From contig CAJOCQ010000009.1 of the NCBI GenBank assembly GCA_905233135.1, positions 26,822 to 90,821 on the forward strand: 64,000 nt of DNA. The letters are read 5' to 3'. The DNA comes from an uncultured Selenomonadaceae bacterium. Lineage in GTDB: Bacteria; Bacillota; Negativicutes; Selenomonadales; Selenomonadaceae. The notes beneath the pieces were generated by a model. The model had not been told where the DNA came from. It saw nothing but the letters and a program-made list of their open reading frames with translations, and did not search any database. How positions within the stretch are numbered: the stretch's first letter is position 1; the number at the start of each line of letters is the position of its first letter. Both the position numbers and the translations under genes were made by a program. Shown here piece after piece: positions 18,725 through 27,921 of the stretch.

Positions 18725-19816
18725 ATGAATTTTTTAGATTCGCCGCCGATGCGACGCGCAATGAGTAAACTTTTGCTTGCGTTTATTTTTTATACGGTTG
18801 CCGCCGCGTCATTCAACGGATTTTTTGTGAAATGGACATTTAGAGATTTTGGCGAAAGATATTCTTTTGAAAAAATGTACGACGGCACGGCGCACCGCCC
18901 GTTTGTACATCGTCAATTAATGATTACCGTTGCAAAAAAAATTAAATCCTCAATGTCAGAAGAAACTCAAGAAAAATTTATTCAAAAATACGCCAACAGA
19001 ATGGCTATAGCCGGGCATTATAACACCAGAATTGATCCGCATTATTTCATAGAATATCATATAGTGTATTTAATGACGTTTGCATTTTTATTTTTGAGTA
19101 TGTTTTTAATTCGAGAAATTGGAATTGAAGTTACAAAAAGTCCGACGGCGGGAACAGCGGCAGCTTGTACATTTGCAATAATTTTTCCACTATTTGAAAC
19201 AGGCGGCGGTTATTTTTATGACTTCGGCGAAATATTTTTTTTATCGCTTGCAACATTTTTTGCGGTCAAAGGTTATTGGCTCGCGCTGATTTTAATTGCG
19301 CCGATAGCCGAATATAACAAGGAATCATTTTTATTTTTTATAGCAACACTTTTCCCGCTTTTAGCCGCAAAGCTCGGCAATAAAAAAAATTTCTTTGCAC
19401 TTACTGCGGCAATATTTTTAAGCGGACTTGTTTATTTGTATGTAAAATCTTTGTATGCGGGAAATCTCGGCGGCTCAACCGAAATTTGGCTGTACGGTCG
19501 CTTAGACGAAATTTTTAACGGCTACACAAACACGGAAATTACTTACGGCGTATTTTTCGGCGCGGGAATGTTTTTACCGCACATTTTATTTATTGCGTGG
19601 CTGATAAAATGCACGTGGAAAAAACTTTCACCAACGTGGAAAAATCATTTTAAAATTGCAGCGGCAATAAATATCCCGCTGTACATAATTTTTTGTTATC
19701 CAAACGAAATCAGAAATTTAAGTATGCTGTACATAAGTTTTATAGCAATGCTGTCGATATTTATAAAAGATTTGATAACCGCAAAAGGGGAGGATGATTT
19801 TGGAACTCAAGGATAA
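18725..19816 (+). CDS. Polytopic membrane protein, possibly GT-C-like
   Basis: Not firmly recognised. The 363-residue protein has roughly eight to nine membrane segments with a long first periplasmic loop (residues about 35-105) containing HRPFVHRQLMI and NTRIDPHYF. The large, charged first outer loop and later membrane run resemble GT-C glycosyltransferases that use polyprenyl-phosphate sugars, but the canonical loop motif is not clear. Placement after UbiA-like and PAP2-like genes supports a lipid-sugar role. The gene overlaps the next by 23 bases, so it is within the operon. Confidence 0.7.
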   Translation: MNFLDSPPMRRAMSKLLLAFIFYTVAAASFNGFFVKWTFRDFGERYSFEKMYDGTAHRPFVHRQLMITVAKKIKSSMSEETQEKFIQKYANRMAIAGHYNTRIDPHYFIEYHIVYLMTFAFLFLSMFLIREIGIEVTKSPTAGTAAACTFAIIFPLFETGGGYFYDFGEIFFLSLATFFAVKGYWLALILIAPIAEYNKESFLFFIATLFPLLAAKLGNKKNFFALTAAIFLSGLVYLYVKSLYAGNLGGSTEIWLYGRLDEIFNGYTNTEITYGVFFGAGMFLPHILFIAWLIKCTWKKLSPTWKNHFKIAAAINIPLYIIFCYPNEIRNLSMLYISFIAMLSIFIKDLITAKGEDDFGTQG

Positions 19817-20405
19817 AGAAAAATCTTTTGCAAAACGTATAAGCGAATGTTTTTTGAACGGGCTGATAGTAATTGTGCCGCCCGCCATTACAATTTTTAT
19901 AGTGGCGTGGATTTTGGATTTGACTGAAGGCAAGCTCGGCCAAATTATTGCAGAAGAATTAAATATAGATTTTCCGGGTATCGGGCTTGTAAGCATTGCG
20001 ATTGCAGTTTTGCTTGTAGGGTGGATAACCGCCAACAATTTGGCGAAGTTGGTTATAGAATTTCTTGAATTGTTGCTTGATAAAATTCCCGTCGTGAAAT
20101 TTATTTACAGTTCGGTAAAGCAATTTTCGCAGGCGGTACTGACTTCAAATTCAGCGTTTAAGCACGTTGTATTGGTGCCCTATCATCAATCTTGGGCGTT
20201 GGGATTTTTAATGACTAATGTACCGCCGCAAGTTCGAGAAAAATTAGGCGTAGATTATGTTTGCGTGTTTGTTCCTTGGAGCTTGAATATGACGAGCGGG
20301 ACAAATTTATTTGTGCGGCGGCAGGAAATAATTTTTGTAAATATGAAGGCAGAAGACGCCTTGCAATTTATGTTGACAGCGGGTACAATTTCAAAGAAAA
20401 ATTAA
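19794..20405 (+). CDS. DUF502 family membrane protein
   Basis: A 203-residue protein with two N-terminal membrane segments (LIVIVPPAITIFIVAWIL and LVSIAIAVLLVGWI) and the DUF502 C-terminal signature with IPVVKFIYSSVKQ and FVPWSLNMTSGTNLFV. The function is unknown. The ATG at 19794 has GGGGAGGATG upstream and overlaps the end of the preceding gene. Confidence 0.85.
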   Translation: MILELKDKEKSFAKRISECFLNGLIVIVPPAITIFIVAWILDLTEGKLGQIIAEELNIDFPGIGLVSIAIAVLLVGWITANNLAKLVIEFLELLLDKIPVVKFIYSSVKQFSQAVLTSNSAFKHVVLVPYHQSWALGFLMTNVPPQVREKLGVDYVCVFVPWSLNMTSGTNLFVRRQEIIFVNMKAEDALQFMLTAGTISKKN

Positions 20406-20432
20406 TTTTGAAAATTTTTGGAGGCTAAAATT

Positions 20433-21470
20433 TTGATAATAACGATAATTTCAGCGATATTTGTATTTGGGCTGTTGGTTCTTGTACACGAGTTCGGACA
20501 TTTCATAACGGCGAAACTTACGGGTATGCGCGTTGACGAATTTGCAATAGGATTCGGTCCGAAGCTTTTCAGCAAAAAATATGGCGAAACAAAATATTCT
20601 CTGCGCGCAATTCCTTTAGGCGGCTTTAACGATATTGCGGGAATGGACGCGGCAGATAATACTGCAGGCGAACGCGGCTTTTGCGAAAAGCCTGTTTTTT
20701 CGAGAATGATTGTAATTCTTGCGGGCTCGACAATGAATTTTATTTTGCCGATAGTTTTGTTTTTCTTGATATATGCAACGGTCGGCGTCGGCAAGCCAGC
20801 AGTTGAACCTGTAATCGGCGGCTTAATTCCCGGTATGTCTGCCGAAGAAGCGGGACTTCAAATTGGCGATAAAATTTTGAGCGCGGACGGTGTAAAAATT
20901 GAAACTTGGGAAGATTTTTTAAACAAAGTCAAAAATTTTGAAGCGGGTAAACCCGTAATCTTAAGCTACGAAAGAAATTCGCAAGTTGCCGAAGTTGAAG
21001 TTATTCCGAAGCTTGACGAAAGGTCTAAGCGCGTATTGGTTGGCATTCAATCTTCAATAGAATATGAAGAAAAACCTGTCGGCGAGGCGTTTACAAGTGC
21101 CGTAACTCATACCAAAGATATTTTTGTTGGAATGTTGAACGCGCTTGCAGATTTATTTAAAAAACCTTCGGGCGCAGATTTGGCGGGACCGATAGGAATT
21201 GCGCAAATGGCGGGGCAAGCCGCAGAAACAGGAATTATTCCGCTGTTAAACTTCGCCGCGCTCTTAAGTTTGAATTTGGGAATAATAAATTTATTGCCCG
21301 TACCTGCGCTTGACGGCGGGCATTTCGTCGGCTTGGTAATTGAAGCAATTCGCGGCAAGCCAATGAGCCAAAAAGCGTTAATGTACACTCAACGCGCGGG
21401 CGTTGCACTTTTGTTACTGCTTACGCTTTATGCAACTACTAATGATTTAATCCGAGTTTTAACTAAATAA
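20433..21470 (+). CDS. rseP: Site-2 intramembrane metalloprotease RseP
   Basis: A 345-residue S2P protease. The zinc site HEFGH is in the first membrane segment (about residue 19), a PDZ domain occupies roughly residues 115-200 (IPGMSAEEAGLQIGDKILS), and the second metal ligand motif NLLPVPALDGGH is near the C-terminus. Such enzymes cleave anti-sigma factors and remnant signal peptides in the inner membrane. The TTG at 20433 is chosen over the in-frame TTG at 20418 because the GGAGG site lies between them. It normally sits after dxr and before ispG. Here ispG follows. Confidence 0.92.
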   Translation: MIITIISAIFVFGLLVLVHEFGHFITAKLTGMRVDEFAIGFGPKLFSKKYGETKYSLRAIPLGGFNDIAGMDAADNTAGERGFCEKPVFSRMIVILAGSTMNFILPIVLFFLIYATVGVGKPAVEPVIGGLIPGMSAEEAGLQIGDKILSADGVKIETWEDFLNKVKNFEAGKPVILSYERNSQVAEVEVIPKLDERSKRVLVGIQSSIEYEEKPVGEAFTSAVTHTKDIFVGMLNALADLFKKPSGADLAGPIGIAQMAGQAAETGIIPLLNFAALLSLNLGIINLLPVPALDGGHFVGLVIEAIRGKPMSQKALMYTQRAGVALLLLLTLYATTNDLIRVLTK

Positions 21471-21585
21471 TTTTTTTTAGATTGTTGGTAAAATCTTTTT
21501 TATTTCAATTTGAAATGTTCTTTCTTTTGTGTCGACATTTATTAATTTGCCAACAGCTCCTAAAACCTAAAATTGAGGTCAGATT

Positions 21586-22653
21586 ATGTTTGAAAGAAAA
21601 TTAACACGTCAAATTCAAGTAGGCAATGTGAAAATTGGCGGCAACGCTCCGATCAGCGTTCAGTCAATGACGAATACTAAAACCACTGATACTGAATCAA
21701 CCGTCGCGCAGATTCTGAAATTGCAAGCGGCAGGTTGTGATATTGTGCGGCTTGCCGTGCCCGATATGGACGCCGCGCAAAATTTGCATAATATTATTTC
21801 AGCCGTTGAAGTACCGCTTGTTGCAGATATTCACTTTGATTATAAATTGGCACTTGAGGCAATAGCGCAGGGCGTGGCGGCTTTAAGATTAAATCCCGGC
21901 AATATCGGCGGCGCGGCGCACGTGCGAGAAGTTGTTGCAGCGGCTAAAGAAAAAAATATTCCAATCCGAATTGGCGTCAATGCAGGGTCTTTAAGCAGAA
22001 AACTTTTGCAAAAATACGGCGGAGCAACTGCTGAAGCGTTGGTTGAATCTGCGCTTGAACACGTCAAAATTTTGGAAGACGAAAATTTCTTTGACATAAA
22101 AATTTCACTGAAGGCGCACGATGTACCATTAACTTTGGCGGCGTATCGTCTGATTAGCGAAAAAGTCAATTACCCGCTGCATTTGGGAATAACTGAAGCG
22201 GGCACTGCAAATACGGGCGTTATAAAATCAGCCGTTGGAATTGGAGCGTTGTTGGCGGAAGGGATTGGCGATACAATCCGCGTTTCCTTGACGGGCGACC
22301 CTGTTTTAGAAGTAAAAGTTGCCTGCGAAATTTTAAAATCGTTGGGACTGCGCGACGGCGGCGCAACTTTAATTGCGTGTCCAACTTGCGGGCGCACTAC
22401 CATTAACCTTGAAAAAATTGCAGGCGAAGTTGAGAAAAAACTTGCCGACGTCAAAAAAAATATTACGGTTGCAGTAATGGGGTGCATTGTCAACGGACCG
22501 GGCGAAGCACGCACTGCCGATGTTGGAATTGCCGGCTCCAACGGCGAAGGAATTATTTTCCGCAAGGGTGAAATTGTGCGGCGCGTTCCTGAAAGTGAAC
22601 TTGTTCCCGAACTGTTTAAAGAAATTGACGCAATTTTAGCGGCTTTAAATTGA
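21586..22653 (+). CDS. ispG: 4-hydroxy-3-methylbut-2-enyl-diphosphate synthase IspG
   Basis: A 355-residue [4Fe-4S] enzyme of the MEP isoprenoid pathway. The N-terminal TIM barrel starts VQSMTNTKTTDTE, and the C-terminal cluster ligands are ACPTCGRTT and MGCIVNGPGEA (two Cys, one Cys, one Glu). It is separated from rseP by 115 bases without a strong terminator, so partial read-through is possible. It supplies isoprenoids that the UbiA-like enzyme and undecaprenyl carriers need. Confidence 0.96.
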   Translation: MFERKLTRQIQVGNVKIGGNAPISVQSMTNTKTTDTESTVAQILKLQAAGCDIVRLAVPDMDAAQNLHNIISAVEVPLVADIHFDYKLALEAIAQGVAALRLNPGNIGGAAHVREVVAAAKEKNIPIRIGVNAGSLSRKLLQKYGGATAEALVESALEHVKILEDENFFDIKISLKAHDVPLTLAAYRLISEKVNYPLHLGITEAGTANTGVIKSAVGIGALLAEGIGDTIRVSLTGDPVLEVKVACEILKSLGLRDGGATLIACPTCGRTTINLEKIAGEVEKKLADVKKNITVAVMGCIVNGPGEARTADVGIAGSNGEGIIFRKGEIVRRVPESELVPELFKEIDAILAALN

Positions 22654-22847
22654 AAATTTCGGCGTTTAAAATTTTTAGATATAAATCTTCAAAAGAAAAT
22701 TGAAAGGCGCGTAGCGTTGAAATTTGACGCTTTAAAATCTAAATTTAAATAAAGCGGCGAACGTGATGTGAGCCGCCACTCGCGCAGGATGCGCGGCAAT
22801 TTCTAATTGGTTAAATTAAAATTGCAACTTGTTAATGCTTGTAATAT

Positions 22848-22964
22848 CCGCCCGTCACTAAAGCCGCAGCTTGTCCTTTTTTAGAAGCGTGGGAAAAAGT
22901 TTGCGCCCCCAAAAGGGGCTCACTGACTAAGAGCGTACTTGAAACCGAGCGGCCCTGACGGGCG
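22848..22964 (+). repeat. 117 bp inverted-repeat element, copy B
   Basis: Begins CCGCCCGTCACTAAAGCCGC and ends GCGGCCCTGACGGGCG. The ends pair over 9-10 bp, then GCCGC with GCGGC. The middle hairpin is slightly changed (GCCCCCAAAAGGGGC). Confidence 0.8.
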
Positions 22965-23059
22965 AAAAAAAGCACTTTTTTTCTTTGGTACTTTCTTTTT
23001 TTTTGCTTTGGAAAAAAAAGAAAGTACATTTATAAATATAAAAAAATATTCCTAAAACT

Positions 23060-23092
23060 AAAAAAGCCCGCCAAAAAAGCGGGCAAATTTTT
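23060..23092 (-). terminator. Rho-independent terminator of the lactate permease gene
   Basis: On the minus strand GCCCGC and GCGGGC form a stem with a T-rich loop, followed by TTTTTTAG. It begins just beyond the permease stop codon. Confidence 0.85.
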
Positions 23093-23104
23093 TTGCAGAA
23101 AATT

Positions 23105-24634
23105 TTATCCGACGATTGAGAGCCCGAAATAAACTACAGCCCCCATAAAAATTACGAACGGTATATAAATTTTAACGGCAAACGCCAATAATTGAGCGTC
23201 CGCGCCTTTTACGCCGATAGCCGCCGAGCCGATAGCTATTGTAAGCGGCGAAATCATTTTCCCTGCACAAGCTCCCGTTGCATTGGCAGCCGCAACCCAC
23301 GCTTGCCCAACTTCATTTGCGCCAATAGCTTGACTTGCCATAACTTGCAACTTGCCGAAAAGTACGCAGCTTGACGTTGCCGAGCCCGTTATATAAGTAC
23401 CGACAGAACCCAAAAACGCCGCTATTGCAGGATACCCCGCGCCCGTAAATGCAACCGCCGTATCTGCAATTTGGTTCGTCATTCCACTGTAGCCCATAAC
23501 TTTTGCCGTCGCAATAACCGCAATTATTGTCAGCATTGTAAATTTCAAACCGTTAATTGTACGCCCAAAAAGTGCAAGCATTTCGCCGAATCCCGCGCCT
23601 TGCTTACTGCCCGCTATAAATGACGCAAGCAATATCAATACGCCCGGTGTATTTACCCAAACGAAAGTATAAGGCGCGCCGCCTTCGCCCGTGTAAATCG
23701 GCACTGCTGATTTAAATTGCATTAAAAATTGATTTATCGGCGGTACAAGTTTACTCGTGAACAATAAAAACAAAAATATTAAAATGAACGGCAAGCAGGC
23801 GTTAATTGCCTTTGAAGTGCTGATTGCAACGCCGGGATGAGTAGGCATTGCAAATTCTTCGTCGTCAACAGGAAATTTTTTCGCAATAAATACGATTGTA
23901 CCCATTGTCAAAATTGCGCCCGCTACAACCGCCAATTCAGGACCAACAAACATTGACAGCACAAATTCAGGTACAAAAAATGCAAGCCCCGAACCTAAAC
24001 AAAACATAGTCATTCCGCGCAATGCTTTTAAGCCGCCGCCCGTTACAATGACGATTAGCCACGGACAAAGTAAAGTTAATACGCCTAATTGAATCGACGT
24101 GAAAGTTGCAAGCTGCACTGAATCCATTGCAGTAACATTCGCCAAAGTTACCAAAGGTATTCCTATCGAGCCGTAAGCCGTCGGCACTGAATTTGCTATT
24201 AAACAAACTGATACTGACAGAATAGGATTAATTCCAATTCCAGCCAACATTCCCGCAGGAACTGCAACCGCTGTACCGAATCCCGCCATACCTTCCAAAA
24301 AGCCGCCGAATCCCCACGCTATAAGCAAAATTAAAACGCGCTTATCGTGGCTGACGCTCGTCAACATATCTTTGATTGTGTCCATTGCCTTTGTATGCAA
24401 TGTTAAATTGTACGTGAAAATTGCCGCAATGATAACCAATAAAATCGGCCAACACGCTAAGGCGACGCCTTCTAAAACCGCTTCAACGGCGTAATTTGTT
24501 TGCATTCCCCAAACGCCCATACCTGCCGCAAGCGAAATTATCAGCGCAATAAGGCACGCTTTCCACGACGCCATTTTTATAACGCTGAGCGCAAGCACCA
24601 ACCATAAAATCGGCGACAGCGCAAGTAAAAACAT
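23105..24634 (-). CDS. lctP: L-lactate permease (LctP/LldP family)
   Basis: A 509-residue polytopic lactate:H+ symporter with about 13 membrane segments. Family motifs include ACWPILLVIIAAIFTYN, WGFGGFLEGMAGFGTAVA and near the end ATGACAGKMISPLTIAIGSA. The ATG at 24634 is preferred, since the GGGG of the binding site almost touches the upstream TTG at 24646. It is monocistronic and followed by a strong terminator. Lactate uptake fits an anaerobe that ferments lactate, and larB (lactate racemase cofactor gene) occurs at 38.9 kb. Confidence 0.92.
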   Translation of the reverse strand: MFLLALSPILWLVLALSVIKMASWKACLIALIISLAAGMGVWGMQTNYAVEAVLEGVALACWPILLVIIAAIFTYNLTLHTKAMDTIKDMLTSVSHDKRVLILLIAWGFGGFLEGMAGFGTAVAVPAGMLAGIGINPILSVSVCLIANSVPTAYGSIGIPLVTLANVTAMDSVQLATFTSIQLGVLTLLCPWLIVIVTGGGLKALRGMTMFCLGSGLAFFVPEFVLSMFVGPELAVVAGAILTMGTIVFIAKKFPVDDEEFAMPTHPGVAISTSKAINACLPFILIFLFLLFTSKLVPPINQFLMQFKSAVPIYTGEGGAPYTFVWVNTPGVLILLASFIAGSKQGAGFGEMLALFGRTINGLKFTMLTIIAVIATAKVMGYSGMTNQIADTAVAFTGAGYPAIAAFLGSVGTYITGSATSSCVLFGKLQVMASQAIGANEVGQAWVAAANATGACAGKMISPLTIAIGSAAIGVKGADAQLLAFAVKIYIPFVIFMGAVVYFGLSIVG

Positions 24635-24708
24635 CAATGAAACCAACCCCTTTTCTCAAGCGCAACTTCAGCCTTCAGTGCCTTTCATTTCGCTTGACAC
24701 TTTTTAAG

Positions 24709-24773
24709 GGCTAGAAACTAAAGTCTAAAGACTAGGGCTTTTTTCCCTAGTCTTTATCCCTTAATCCTTATCC
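24709..24773. repeat. Palindromic TAAAGACTAGGG repeat
   Basis: AAAGACTAGGG and CCCTAGTCTTT form a perfect 11 bp stem around a T-rich loop. The sequence TAAAGACTAGGG also occurs at 29.7 kb and 42.8 kb. It lies downstream of uspA on the minus strand and may serve as its terminator. Confidence 0.6.
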
Positions 24774-24774
24774 C

Positions 24775-25191
24775 CTATTTAACTACCAATACGGGATTTT
24801 TTGCCCGCTCAATAATATATTGACTGACAGAACCCAAAAGTACGCCCTTGACGACGCCCAAGCCGCGACTGCCCATAACAATTAAATCAGCGTCAAGAAT
24901 TTCTTCATATTCCAAAATGACGGCGGCAGGCGCGCCCGTTTCCATAATTTTTTCGCACTGGACGCCAATCGGCACCATTTTTTCAGCGCGTTCCAAAATT
25001 GCCGCGCCCGCAGTTTTCATTGCGCCCATAATTGCGTGCGTCAACGCGGGATTTATCGCCAACTGATTTATATTCGCCACGTACAGAAAATTTAATTTCG
25101 CCTTGTAATTTTTCGCCAGCGAAATTGCATAGTTAATGGATTTATCAGAACTTTCCGAGCCGTCCACCGGCACCAAAATATTTTTTATCAT
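24775..25191 (-). CDS. Universal stress protein (UspA family)
   Basis: A 138-residue single-domain Usp. The N-terminal ILVPVDGSESSDKS and the C-terminal ATP-binding GSRGLGVVKGVLLGSVSQYI (G-x2-G-x9-G-S pattern) show the ATP-binding subtype. The ATG at 25191 follows AGGTGA. It is co-oriented with the lactate permease gene 140 bases downstream, from which it is separated by a palindrome. Confidence 0.9.
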   Translation of the reverse strand: MIKNILVPVDGSESSDKSINYAISLAKNYKAKLNFLYVANINQLAINPALTHAIMGAMKTAGAAILERAEKMVPIGVQCEKIMETGAPAAVILEYEEILDADLIVMGSRGLGVVKGVLLGSVSQYIIERAKNPVLVVK

Positions 25192-25206
25192 TTCAATCAC
25201 CTGCAA

Positions 25207-25574
25207 TTTTTTTCTATGAAATAATCAAAATTCCTGCAGAATCAATTTTTTTAGGTGTCAGGTTTTAGTGGATTGAAAAACCCGCCCGTCTCTCAGCCGC
25301 AGCACGCGGTATTGTTGGAGCGTTGGAAAAAGTAGAGGCCCCAAAGGGGGCCGCCTGTTACTAAGGGCGTACAGAAACCGAGCGGCCCTGACGGGCGGAA
25401 AAAAAGCACTTTTCTTTGGTTCTTTCTTTTTTGCTTTGGAAAAAGAAAGAACATTTAATAGGAAAAATTAATCTAAAAAAATATAATTTTAATAAAGTAA
25501 CTGAAAAAAATATCGACGCGCTAAGGTTATTTGTGATAATATATTAGAGTTTCAATAGGAAGGTGGTTTTTTCA
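25207..25574. repeat. Divergent spacer with hairpin modules
   Basis: Contains the 117 bp element copy C (25282-25398), followed at about 25405-25452 by the pyrimidine/purine hairpin (GTTCTTTCTTTTTTG / GGAAAAAGAAAGAAC). Upstream of the PBP gene the segment around 25525-25550 is AT-rich (TGTGATAATATATT) and is a candidate promoter for it. Confidence 0.65.
25282..25398 (+). repeat. 117 bp inverted-repeat element, copy C
   Basis: Begins CCGCCCGTCTCTCAGCCGC and ends GCGGCCCTGACGGGCGG, with the inner hairpin GGCCCCAAAGGGGGCC and the segment GGGCGTACAGAAACCGA. Confidence 0.8.
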
Positions 25575-27821
25575 TTGTCAAATACAGCCGGGCAGAATAC
25601 CGGGAATAATTCTGCGCGAAAGGGAATGTCAATAATATTAAAAATTTTTTTGGGAATTATAATTTTTATACTTGTGACGGCGGCGGGAATTGCAATAGGA
25701 TTTGTGACGGCGAACATTAACGCCAAGCCCGATATGGCGGGCGAAATTATTCCGCCTGCGTCTTCGCAAATTTACGATTCGGCAGGCAACGAAATTGCTA
25801 ACATTCACGCTACTGAAAATCGTATGCCCGTAAAGATTGAACAAATTCCCGTTGCACTCCAACAAGCTTTTATTGCGATTGAAGATAATCGTTTTTATCA
25901 TCATAAAGGCGTTGACCCGCGCGGCTTGGCGCGTGCCCTTTATACTAATATAATGAAGAACGAAGTTGCAGAGGGCGGCTCGACTATCACTCAGCAACTT
26001 GCAAAAAACGCCTACCTTACTCAAGAACGTACCATTAAAAGAAAAATTCAAGAAGTTTTTTTAGCCCTGCAACTCGAAAAGCAGTACACCAAGCAGGAAA
26101 TTCTTGAAATGTATTTGAATCAAATTTATTTCGGGCGCGGCGCGTACGGTGTTCAAGCCGCCGCTATCACTTACTTTAATAAAAATGTCAGCGATTTAAC
26201 TTTGTCTGAATGTGCGCTCCTTGCAGGTATTCCGAAAAGCCCGAATTACTATTCGCCCTTCAATGACGTTCAAGCCGCAAAAGAACGCCGCAATTTAGTT
26301 TTAGACCAAATGGCGAAATATCGTTATATATCTTTTGCTGAAGCCTCCGCCGCCAAAGCTGAAGAACTTGCATTGGCTCAACCTGACAGACCCGAAGAAC
26401 AAAAGGACGCCGAACCTTTTATAACTTTCGTTACGCAAGTTTTAATTGAAAAATACGGCGCGGACGCTGTTTACAAACAAGGCTTGAAAATTTATACAAC
26501 GATTGATTTGGATATGCAACGAATGGCGCAGGCTACGCTCAATGAATGCTTGCCGCAAGATTACGTTGATTCAAACGGTATTCAGCAACCTCAAGGCGCA
26601 ATAGTTGCCATTGACCCTAAAACAGGTTATGTTAAAGCTATGATTGGCGGGCGCGGCACTGACCAATTTAACCGCGCCGCTCAAGCTGAAAGACAACCCG
26701 GCTCTGCTTTTAAACCTTTTGTTTTTGCCGCCGCGCTTGAAAACGGTTTCACGCCTGATACTGTCATTGAAGATAAGCCGATTAACATTGACGGTTGGCA
26801 ACCGCAAAACGATTCGCGCAGATTCAGCGGTGAAGTTCCAATGCGTAACGTTGCAACTTGGTCAATGAATGTTCCTACCGTGCGAATTGCTCAAACTCTC
26901 GGTATGGAAACTGTCATTTACTACGCGCAGCAAATGGGAATTACTACCTTTGTACTTGACGGCGACAGAAACGATAAAAATTTTGCAACTTCGCTCGGCG
27001 GTATGACGCGCGGCGTTACGCCTTTGGAAATTGCAAGCGCGTATTGTACCTTTGCAAACGGCGGCGTTCATATTCCCTACAAAGTTATTACAAAAGTTCT
27101 TGACCGTAACGGAAATATTTTGGAAGAGGCAAGCCCCGACGGCGTTGCAGTCATTCGCCCCGAAAGTGCCGCTGATTTAACCGCAATGCTTGAAGACGTT
27201 ATAAGGCGCGGTACAGGTCGCACCGCAAATATCGGACGCCCCGCCGCAGGTAAAACAGGTACAACTTCAGATTATAAAGATGCGTGGTTCGTCGGTTACA
27301 CGCCTGATTTGGTTGCCGCCGTTTGGATTGGCAACGACGATAACACTTCGACGAACGGAATTATGGGCGGGCAGACTCCCGCTGTAACTTGGGCGGCTTT
27401 TATGAATAAGGCACTAGCTAATGTTCCCGTGCATGACTTTGATAATTTGGTTGTTGAAAGGCGTTCAAGTTATTCGCCGCCGCGCCCGCGTGAATCTTCA
27501 TCTTCGCGCAGAAATTATAATGACAATGATTATTCTGAAGCTCCCGCTCCGCGTTATCGTCCCGAGCCTGAACAGCCTACCTATAACGAGCCAACTTACA
27601 GTGAACCCACCTACAACGAACAGCCAACTTACAACAAGCCAACTTATAGTGAACCTTCATACAGTGAACCAACTTACAGCGAGCCAACTTACAGTGAACC
27701 TACTTACAGCGAACCAACTTACAGTGAACCTACTTACAGCGAGCCGACTTACAGCGAGCCTTCATATTCGGATAATTATGACGTGCCTTCGCCCGGCGAC
27801 GACATTTCAAAGGATAGATAA
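25575..27821 (+). CDS. Class A penicillin-binding protein (GT51 + transpeptidase) with repeat tail
   Basis: A 748-residue bifunctional peptidoglycan synthase. A cytoplasmic N-terminus and one membrane segment (about residues 20-45) precede the glycosyltransferase domain (EDNRFYHHKGVD near residue 101, GGSTITQQLAKNAYL) and the transpeptidase domain with S377 in GSAFKP, a S-M-N motif and KTGTT near 560. The last 80 residues are tandem TYSEP/TYNEP pentapeptides, about twelve units, rich in Tyr, Pro and Glu. The TTG start at 25575 has GGAAGGTGG upstream. Tail repeats of near-identical DNA suggest length variation. Its role (wall binding or partner docking) is unknown. Confidence 0.93.
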   Translation: MSNTAGQNTGNNSARKGMSIILKIFLGIIIFILVTAAGIAIGFVTANINAKPDMAGEIIPPASSQIYDSAGNEIANIHATENRMPVKIEQIPVALQQAFIAIEDNRFYHHKGVDPRGLARALYTNIMKNEVAEGGSTITQQLAKNAYLTQERTIKRKIQEVFLALQLEKQYTKQEILEMYLNQIYFGRGAYGVQAAAITYFNKNVSDLTLSECALLAGIPKSPNYYSPFNDVQAAKERRNLVLDQMAKYRYISFAEASAAKAEELALAQPDRPEEQKDAEPFITFVTQVLIEKYGADAVYKQGLKIYTTIDLDMQRMAQATLNECLPQDYVDSNGIQQPQGAIVAIDPKTGYVKAMIGGRGTDQFNRAAQAERQPGSAFKPFVFAAALENGFTPDTVIEDKPINIDGWQPQNDSRRFSGEVPMRNVATWSMNVPTVRIAQTLGMETVIYYAQQMGITTFVLDGDRNDKNFATSLGGMTRGVTPLEIASAYCTFANGGVHIPYKVITKVLDRNGNILEEASPDGVAVIRPESAADLTAMLEDVIRRGTGRTANIGRPAAGKTGTTSDYKDAWFVGYTPDLVAAVWIGNDDNTSTNGIMGGQTPAVTWAAFMNKALANVPVHDFDNLVVERRSSYSPPRPRESSSSRRNYNDNDYSEAPAPRYRPEPEQPTYNEPTYSEPTYNEQPTYNKPTYSEPSYSEPTYSEPTYSEPTYSEPTYSEPTYSEPTYSEPSYSDNYDVPSPGDDISKDR

Positions 27822-27896
27822 AAGGAAAAAGGATAAAGGAGGAAGGACAAAGGGAATTGAAAAACTTTTCCCTTTAAACTTTTTCCTTTTTCCTAA
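27817..27896 (+). repeat. Purine/pyrimidine palindrome after the PBP gene
   Basis: A run of AAAGGA-type units (AAGGAAAAAGGATAAAGGA...) is followed, after AATTGAAAAAC, by the complementary CTTTTTCCTTTTTCCT. The two halves can form a long stem. A second such structure sits at 32018-32095, likewise between two genes. Confidence 0.65.
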
Positions 27897-27921
27897 AAAG
27901 CGACTGAAAGGAGCTTTTTCA

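Larger units (their letters stand above)
22654..23104. repeat. Convergent spacer with hairpin-module mosaic
   Basis: Holds GCGGCGAACGTGATGTGAGCCGC at about 22752-22778, the CGCGCAGGATGCGCGGCAAT module at 22783-22802, the 117 bp element copy B (22848-22964), and the long pyrimidine/purine hairpin (GGTACTTTC ... GAAAGTAC) at about 22985-23028. The same order of modules occurs at 53.5 kb. No gene is seen. Confidence 0.7.

Noticed and set aside
27421..27921. An upstream extension of the Cof phosphatase frame overlapping the PBP repeat tail
   Set aside because: It is the alternate reading frame of the TYSEP repeats. The HAD domain starts at the ATG at 27922 with its own AAAGGAG site.
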